Part shown: positions 24,869 to 29,762 of the stretch, piece by piece
Numbering within the stretch: the stretch's first letter is position 1
How the letters are laid out: each line of letters starts with the position of its first letter
Origin: Catenibacterium sp. co_0103
GTDB taxonomy: Bacteria > Bacillota_I > Bacilli_A > Erysipelotrichales > Coprobacillaceae
Reading direction: 5' to 3'
Assembly: GCF_004168205.1 (NCBI RefSeq)
Contig: NZ_RCYB01000022.1
Location: 1 to 29,762, forward strand
Length of the DNA: 29,762 nucleotides
Notes under the pieces: generated by a model
What the model was told of the DNA's origin: nothing
Databases searched by the model: none
What the model saw: the letters and a program-made list of their open reading frames with translations, nothing else
Made by a program: the position numbers and the translations under genes

Positions 24869-24884
24869 GCATAAGCCTTTTTTT
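24867..24884 (+). terminator. Weak intra-operon terminator-like hairpin
   Basis: AGGC pairs with GCCT around ATAA and is followed by a run of seven T. The stem is only 4 bp, so any termination would be partial, letting the isomerase and GH1 D genes be read at a lower level. Confidence 0.4.
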
Positions 24885-24901
24885 ATAGGAGGATATTAAT
24901 A

Positions 24902-25828
24902 ATGAGTATACTATTTTTTGATCCTATTCCTAGACCTGCTATCTGGGGACATACTTTAGTTAGAGATTATTTTGGATATAAGCAATTTCCTGAAGGAATT
25001 GGCCAGTCTTGGAGTTTTTCGGCACAGAAAGATGCGTCAACTATATGTTTGTCTGAACCTTTTAAAGGGATGACTTTGAGAGAATTATGGGAAAAACATC
25101 AGGAATTATTTGGGCATCCTGGTGAGGAATTTCCAGTTATTATTTCTTTAGTAGCACCTGAAGATGATTTGAGTATTCAAGTTCATCCTGATTCACAAGC
25201 TGCAAAGAAATATGGTTATACATTAGGTAAGAATGAAGCATGGTATTTTATTAAAAGTGAAAATAATGCATCTATTGTATATGGACATAATGCAAAAGAT
25301 GAAAAAGATTTATATAATTATATTAATAATGATAAGTGGGATGAATTGATCAAACATCTTTCTGTTCATACTGGAGATTTTGTTTATCTACCTGCAGGCA
25401 TTCTTCATGCATTAAAAAAAGGTAGCATTGTTTATGAAATTCAGCAATCTACAGATGTGACTTTTAGATTTTATGATTATCATCGTAAAGATAAGTATGG
25501 AAATGAAAGAGAATTACATTTAACTCAAGCTATTGATTGTTTATCATATGATCAGGAAATGATGAAAAATAATATTATGCCTGTTGAAGAAAAAATGGAT
25601 AATGGTTTAAAAACAACATTTATTTCTAATGATTCATTTACTGTAACTAAATTGGCTATTGAGGGTAATAATATTTATGAAACAGATAATTATCAATTAG
25701 CCACTGTTGTAAAAGGTGACGGCGTTGTAGATGGGTTTGATGTAAAGATAGGAGATAATTTTTTAATTCCTCAGCATAGTAAAATTGAGATCGATGGCAA
25801 TATGATTATTATGATGACAACAAAATAA
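24902..25828 (+). CDS. manA: Class I mannose-6-phosphate isomerase (ManA-like)
   Basis: A 308-residue cupin-type zinc isomerase that interconverts mannose-6-P and fructose-6-P. Probable zinc ligands are His95 in IQVHPD, Glu112 in KNEAWYFI and His169 in LPAGILHAL; the N-terminal PAIWGHTLVRDYFG is typical of the short Bacillota form. AGGAGG precedes the ATG. Inside a PTS/GH1 operon it may be a specialised paralogue rather than the housekeeping enzyme, feeding a mannose-type product or another C2-epimer into glycolysis. This cannot be resolved without the rest of the genome. Confidence 0.88.
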   Translation: MSILFFDPIPRPAIWGHTLVRDYFGYKQFPEGIGQSWSFSAQKDASTICLSEPFKGMTLRELWEKHQELFGHPGEEFPVIISLVAPEDDLSIQVHPDSQAAKKYGYTLGKNEAWYFIKSENNASIVYGHNAKDEKDLYNYINNDKWDELIKHLSVHTGDFVYLPAGILHALKKGSIVYEIQQSTDVTFRFYDYHRKDKYGNERELHLTQAIDCLSYDQEMMKNNIMPVEEKMDNGLKTTFISNDSFTVTKLAIEGNNIYETDNYQLATVVKGDGVVDGFDVKIGDNFLIPQHSKIEIDGNMIIMMTTK

Positions 25829-25840
25829 AGGAGGCATTTT

Positions 25841-27262
25841 GTGATGAATAAAGATTTCCTATGGGGCGGTGCTTTAAGTAATGTACAAGCAGAAGGAGCT
25901 TATTTAGAAGATGGAAAGGGTTTAAATGTTTATGATACGTTGAAAGTAACACCAGAACCAGGTATCGCACCATTATTTTGTGATACAAGTGTTGCTGTAG
26001 ATCATTATCACAGATATAAAGAAGATATTGATTTGATGGCGGAAATGGGGTTTAAGGCTTATAGATTTTCTATTGTATGGTCAAGAATTAATCCGCTTGG
26101 TGATGAAGATGAACCAAATGAAAAAGGGTTAGCTTATTATGAAGATATGATTGATTATCTTCATGAAAAAGGAATTGAACCTGTTGTTTCTCTTGTTCAT
26201 TTTGATATGCCAGATCATTTACTGAAGAAATATAATGGTTTTCTAAATAAAGATGTTATTGAATTCTATGCTAAACATGTAGAAAGTGTTGTCCAAAGAT
26301 TAAAAGGAAAAGTTAAATACTGGATTACTTACAACGAGATTAATCTTGCATATGGTATGGGGGATTTAGTAGCTGGTGCAATACTTCCGGAAGGTATGAA
26401 AAAAAGTGAAATGTATGTGCAGCTTAGTGTTAATGTTCAAATTGCTCATGCACGTGCTGTAGAAGTAATAAAACGCATTGATCCTGAAGCAAAAGTTGGT
26501 GGAATGATTGGGCATGCGCCATTCTATCCACTAACTTGTAAGAGTGAAGATATTATGGCAGCTGATTTTAAAAACAAACTTCATAATTACTTTGCATTTG
26601 ATACGATGTGCTTTGGTGAATTACCTCAATATTTTATTCAGTATGCATTAAATAGAAATATTAGGTATGATTTTAATGAGAGTGAAAAAGAAGTAATTAA
26701 AGCAGCATCTCAGAAATTAGATTATCTTGCTTTTTCATATTATAGAAGTAATGTACAATCTTCATTTGAAGGAATAGAAGATACAAATGAACTAGAAGAT
26801 GAAATTCTATTTGATGAAAGAAATATGAAAAATCCATACTATACAGCCAATGAATGGGGATGGCAGATTGATGCAGAAGGGTTAAGATATTCACTTGTAG
26901 ATTTCTATTCGCGTTATCATAAACCGTTGTTTATTGTGGAAAATGGTATTGGAATTGATGAGCATCTAGTTGATGGTAAAGTTTATGATGATGTAAGAAT
27001 TGATTATTATCAAAAACATATTTCAGCTGTTAAAAAAGCAGTTGATCATGATGGTGTAGATTTAATGGGATATCTTGCATGGTCACCAATAGATTTTTTA
27101 AGCAGCCATAAAGAAATAAGAAAAAGATATGGATTTGTTTATGTTGATAGAGATTTTAAAGATTTAAAAGATTTAAATAGATACAAGAAAAAATCATTTT
27201 ACTGGTACCAAAAGTGTATTGCGACAAATGGGGAAGATTTAGAAAATAATATCGAATATTAA
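25841..27262 (+). CDS. GH1 6-phospho-beta-glycosidase D (conventional active site)
   Basis: A 473-residue GH1 enzyme. Unlike A-C it keeps the usual Arg75 (AYRFSIVWSRI) and His120 (LVHFDMP), together with acid/base Glu166 (ITYNEINL), nucleophile Glu367 (FIVENGIG) and the phosphate loop (LSSHKEIRKRYGFVYVD). It is therefore a standard 6-phospho-beta-glucosidase or related enzyme, and it serves as an internal control for the unusual trio. AAAGGAGG lies before the start; GTG 25841 and ATG 25844 are both possible (6 or 9 nt spacing). It is the last gene of unit 3 and is followed by a strong terminator. Confidence 0.9.
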   Translation: MMNKDFLWGGALSNVQAEGAYLEDGKGLNVYDTLKVTPEPGIAPLFCDTSVAVDHYHRYKEDIDLMAEMGFKAYRFSIVWSRINPLGDEDEPNEKGLAYYEDMIDYLHEKGIEPVVSLVHFDMPDHLLKKYNGFLNKDVIEFYAKHVESVVQRLKGKVKYWITYNEINLAYGMGDLVAGAILPEGMKKSEMYVQLSVNVQIAHARAVEVIKRIDPEAKVGGMIGHAPFYPLTCKSEDIMAADFKNKLHNYFAFDTMCFGELPQYFIQYALNRNIRYDFNESEKEVIKAASQKLDYLAFSYYRSNVQSSFEGIEDTNELEDEILFDERNMKNPYYTANEWGWQIDAEGLRYSLVDFYSRYHKPLFIVENGIGIDEHLVDGKVYDDVRIDYYQKHISAVKKAVDHDGVDLMGYLAWSPIDFLSSHKEIRKRYGFVYVDRDFKDLKDLNRYKKKSFYWYQKCIATNGEDLENNIEY

Positions 27263-27267
27263 AAGGT

Positions 27268-27304
27268 GTTCAGAAATGGTGCAAACTATTTCTGAACTTT
27301 TTTA
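27268..27304 (+). terminator. Terminator of sugar unit 3
   Basis: GTTCAGAAAT pairs with ATTTCTGAAC (10 bp) around a 10-nt loop and is followed by seven T residues. This is a strong Rho-independent terminator that closes the sugar locus. Confidence 0.9.
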
Positions 27305-27370
27305 TACTTTAGTATATCGATTAGTGTTATAACAATTGCTGTTAGTATTTAATGAGAAAAAAGTATATAT

Positions 27371-27766
27371 ATGAAACATAGAGGAACTCAAAAAGTAGTA
27401 GTCACAGGTGAAGACTTTGGACCAGCTGTAAAGAAGACTATTATTAAACTCAATCAAGTAATTGATTTGATAGATATGAATAACTTAAAGGTAATAGAAG
27501 AAAAGAATGGTGTACTTGATGAAATAACAGGTGAAGAAGGAATAATAAGAACAGAAAGAGAAATAATAAATGCTTATATTTCGGATGAATATGGTAATAA
27601 AGTGAATACTGCATCTTGTTATGTGGCTATTGAGTTGGCTATATCACCTAGTGTTGGGTCACCGTTTATCTTTCATGCTACTACTCAATTAAACAATTGG
27701 TGTAATCCTTATAGAATATATATATATATATATATGGTATGGATGTTAATCCGGATATTGATGTAG
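27371..27766 (+). pseudogene. N-terminal part of a split esterase gene
   Basis: An ORF of 131 codons. Up to NNWCNPYRIYIYIY it resembles the N-terminal beta-sandwich domain of secreted prolyl-oligopeptidase-like esterases (VVVTGEDFGPAVKKTIIKL near residues 9-27 and the AIELAISPSVGSPF strand). The frame then runs into an (AT)10 tract (27716-27735) and reads out of phase to a stop. Removing one AT unit would join it directly to the next ORF as ...IYIYIYGMDVNPDIDVEGDG.... No signal peptide and no good ribosome site are visible at the ATG, so the 5' end may also be damaged. Confidence 0.6.
27716..27735. repeat. (AT)10 dinucleotide tract inside the esterase gene
   Basis: Ten perfect AT units within coding sequence, exactly at the frame break. 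The upstream part uses one frame and the downstream part another; loss of one unit, or gain of two, restores one continuous reading frame. This is a classic slippage-prone configuration. Confidence 0.85.
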
Positions 27767-28575
27767 AGGGTGATGGTAAATTATGCCCACAATTAGATAA
27801 GTGGATTATGAATTCATATAAGGCGGTAGATGGAATAAAGTATGCTTATGGTGAATATAGACCTAGTAGTGATGATAAGAAACATCCTTTAGTCATCTGG
27901 TTACATGGATTGGGGGAAGGAGGAACAGATCCTTCTATTGATTTATTGGCAAATAAGGTCACTGTATTGGCAGATGTTCCATTTCAGAAGTGTATGAATC
28001 AAGCTTATGTACTTGTGCCTCAATGTCCTACTATGTGGATGGATGATGGTAAAGGTGAATATAAGAGTGATACAAAGGATTCTATTTATACAAAGAGTTT
28101 ATTTGAACTCATTGATTCTTATGTTAAAGAGAATAGAGATATTGATACAAATAGAATATATATTGGAGGATGTTCTAATGGTGGGTATATGACTATGGAA
28201 ATGCTTCTCCATTATCCACATTACTTTGCAGCTGCATTTCCAATTTGCGAAGCGTATCATGATGAATATATCACTGACGATCAAATTGATATGATTAAAC
28301 ATATGCCTATCTGGTTTACATATGCGAAAACGGATCATGTGATTGATTATACACTATGTACTGAACCTACAGTGAAAAGACTACTTGCAGCAGGTGCTTC
28401 TAATGTTCATGTTTCTGTATTTGATGGTGTTCGTGATACAACTGGACTCTATAAGAATGAAGATGGCTTACCATATATTTATAATGGACATTGTTCTTGG
28501 ATCTACTGGGATAATAATGAATGTTATGATGGGGATCTTAATGCGTGGGAATGGTTAGGACAACAGGGAAACTAG
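27739..28575 (+). CDS. Alpha/beta-hydrolase esterase, catalytic part of the split gene
   Basis: A 278-residue ORF holding a complete alpha/beta-hydrolase core of the prolyl-oligopeptidase/PHB-depolymerase-like type. The oxyanion region is LVIWLHGLGEGG, the nucleophile Ser146 is in GGCSNGGYM, with Asp199 in YAKTDHVIDY and His251 in NGHCSWIYW. These enzymes usually remove acyl groups from carbohydrates or other esters and are commonly exported. The ATG at 27739 has no ribosome site and begins inside a conserved segment (DIDVEGDGKLCPQ), so it is probably not the natural start. The natural protein would begin in the upstream ORF and run about 400 residues. The catalytic residues are all kept, which argues against old decay. 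Confidence 0.78.
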   Translation: MDVNPDIDVEGDGKLCPQLDKWIMNSYKAVDGIKYAYGEYRPSSDDKKHPLVIWLHGLGEGGTDPSIDLLANKVTVLADVPFQKCMNQAYVLVPQCPTMWMDDGKGEYKSDTKDSIYTKSLFELIDSYVKENRDIDTNRIYIGGCSNGGYMTMEMLLHYPHYFAAAFPICEAYHDEYITDDQIDMIKHMPIWFTYAKTDHVIDYTLCTEPTVKRLLAAGASNVHVSVFDGVRDTTGLYKNEDGLPYIYNGHCSWIYWDNNECYDGDLNAWEWLGQQGN

Positions 28576-28612
28576 ATTGTTCCTCTTTTTGATATTATGA
28601 AACTGCTCATAT

Positions 28613-28641
28613 TTGTAGGCTATATTGTGATAGAATATGAT
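28613..28641 (+). promoter_or_regulatory. Promoter of the Cof-type HAD gene
   Basis: TTGTAG (28613-28618) and TATGAT (28636-28641) are separated by 17 nt, 24 nt before the ATG, with AAAGGGG in between. The good match and position support a separate promoter for this gene. Confidence 0.55.
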
Positions 28642-28664
28642 ACATATAAAAGGGGAAATTACAC

Positions 28665-29486
28665 ATGTATAAATTAATCGCATTTGATATGGATGGTACA
28701 CTTCTTAATAGTGAAAAGAAGATTTCAGATAAAACAGTAGAAGCTATTAATAAGGCAATAGAGGCAGGTAAGATTGTAATACTTAATACAGGACGATGTC
28801 CTGCAGAACTTAAGGAGTATAGAGAAGTGCTGCCAAGACTACGCTATGTGAATTGTGTCAGCGGTGCACTTGTCTATGATTATGAAGAAGAAAGAAGCAT
28901 CTATGAATCACCATTAAGTGAAGAAGAAGTCAAAACATTGATTCAAATTGGTAAAGAAACAGATGAAATGGTTCATTTAATGGGTATTACATCTGTCGTA
29001 GAAAAAGACAAAGTACCACATATGAATGATTATTATATGGGTGTTTACCAGCCAATGTATGAAGAAGTCACTATTAAAGTAGATAACATCAATGACTATT
29101 ATGTAGGCAATCCTTATTCAGTACATAAACTTAACATTTATCATCATTCAAAAGCTGCAAGAGATCATACAAGAAAAGCTATTAAAGAAGCAGGACTTGA
29201 ATTAGAGATGAAGGATTCAGAAGCAACAGGTTTAGAAATGAATGCGAAAGGTGTAGATAAAGGAACTGGATTAAAACAGTTATGCCATCATTTAGGTATC
29301 TCTATTGAAGAGACTATAGTAGTAGGTGATGCAGATAATGATAAGGAAGCATTAGAAACTGCAGGTCTTGCAGTTGCAATGGGTAATGCGAAAGAGAGTA
29401 TTAAAGAAATCAGTGATGTAATTGTATCTGATAATGATCATGATGGATGTGCAGAGGTTATAGAGAAGTATATATTAGAGGAGTAA
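28665..29486 (+). CDS. Cof-type HAD phosphatase (housekeeping style)
   Basis: A 273-residue HAD-superfamily IIB hydrolase. Motif I is AFDMDGTLLNSEKK, motif II is in VILNTGR, Lys is in NAKGVDKGTGL, and motif IV is VVGDADNDKEAL. This subfamily dephosphorylates sugar phosphates and nucleotide-type metabolites with low specificity. AAAGGGG precedes the start, and the gene has its own promoter. It is not obviously linked to the sugar locus and sits directly before the rRNA operon. Only a weak AGAAG/CTTCT stem with a T-run (up to about 29502) is seen as a terminator. Confidence 0.9.
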   Translation: MYKLIAFDMDGTLLNSEKKISDKTVEAINKAIEAGKIVILNTGRCPAELKEYREVLPRLRYVNCVSGALVYDYEEERSIYESPLSEEEVKTLIQIGKETDEMVHLMGITSVVEKDKVPHMNDYYMGVYQPMYEEVTIKVDNINDYYVGNPYSVHKLNIYHHSKAARDHTRKAIKEAGLELEMKDSEATGLEMNAKGVDKGTGLKQLCHHLGISIEETIVVGDADNDKEALETAGLAVAMGNAKESIKEISDVIVSDNDHDGCAEVIEKYILEE

Positions 29487-29590
29487 ATGCTTCTTTTTTT
29501 TGCTGTATTTGAGCTATAAAGAGCGTTAGAGAAATAATACTAAAATTAATTAAAATAAAATTATGTAGCGCAGAAGGGCAAAAAACTCTA

Positions 29591-29655
29591 TTTAGAAATA
29601 AATTTTGAATAAAATTCAAAAAATGCTTTACAAACGCTGCGATATTGGGTATTAT
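29591..29655 (+). promoter_or_regulatory. Strong rRNA-operon promoter with UP-like A/T tracts
   Basis: TTTACA (29627-29632) and TATTAT (29650-29655) are separated by exactly 17 nt. The upstream 35 bases are nearly all A/T and include the inverted repeat TTTTGAAT-aaa-ATTCAAAA (29603-29621), fitting an UP element. The leader that follows identifies it as a stable-RNA promoter. Confidence 0.75.
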
Positions 29656-29661
29656 AGACAG

Positions 29662-29762
29662 GCAGTCCGGGAGACGGGCTGAGACAGAACATTGAAAACT
29701 GAACAGATACACGTCAGATTTATTTGAAAACATTTAATTGATGAGCTGAACATCAGCTCTTC
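29662..29762 (+). other. rRNA operon leader (5' of 16S rRNA, incomplete)
   Basis: After the promoter comes a GC-richer hairpin-forming stretch (GTCCGGGAGACGGGC). The motif ACATTGAAAACTGAACAG resembles the antitermination/processing box of Bacillota rRNA leaders. Near the edge, GAGCTGA-aca-TCAGCTC forms a hairpin (29743-29759). The mature 16S start is not in the window. Confidence 0.72.

Noticed and set aside
28561..28590. Terminator after the esterase gene
   Set aside because: GGAAAC and GTTCC pair only with a bulge and the T-run is short, so it is not strong enough to list.

Overview
The window looks like a chromosomal segment of a low-GC, Gram-positive gut bacterium (Bacillota; my guess is Erysipelotrichaceae or Coprobacillaceae, by inference only). 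The support is AT-rich DNA, strong AAGGAGG-type ribosome sites, a PTS permease with PRD and LacI regulators, and a Bacillota-style rRNA leader at the right edge.

Layout. Positions 1-886 hold the 3' end of an IS3-family element (transposase plus right end). An RpiR-type regulator follows on the minus strand (898-1680). Positions 1946-7653 form a defence island. It contains a broken AspBHI/Mrr-like modification-dependent nuclease, an unrecognised 365-residue protein, a Sau3AI-type GATC cytosine-5 methyltransferase divergent from a Sau3AI/MutH-type endonuclease, and a Vsr mismatch endonuclease.

Positions 7635-27304 form a sugar-utilisation locus. A LacI regulator and a PRD-type activator frame three transcription units. 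Unit 1 (8862-16641) encodes an AlsE-like epimerase, an RpiB/AlsI-like isomerase, three Gfo/Idh/MocA oxidoreductases, a VOC protein, a TIM-barrel-like protein, a HAD phosphatase and a GH1 enzyme. Unit 2 (16840-20402) encodes GH1, a DUF4867-like protein and GH1. Unit 3 (22656-27262) encodes an orphan PTS EIIC, two zinc-ribbon membrane proteins, a ManA-like isomerase and a fourth GH1. All three promoters share one architecture: a 19-bp dyad ATGGCA-N7-TGCCAT about 40 nt before a TATAAT-like -10 box, and a GTAAACGTTTAC-like operator 68-70 nt after the dyad.

How it may work together. EIIC imports and phosphorylates a glycoside, GH1 enzymes cut the 6-phospho-glycoside, and the AlsI-like plus AlsE-like pair would convert allose-6-P to fructose-6-P. 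Three of the four GH1 proteins carry the same two substitutions (Arg to Asn, His to Lys) at -1 subsite positions that are otherwise nearly invariant. I therefore propose that the locus handles beta-allosides or another C3-modified glucoside. This is a hypothesis, not an established function.

Positions 27371-28575 hold an esterase gene split across an (AT)10 tract, where a one-repeat change would restore the frame. A Cof-type HAD phosphatase (28665-29486) follows. The window ends in an rRNA operon promoter and leader; the 16S gene itself lies outside.
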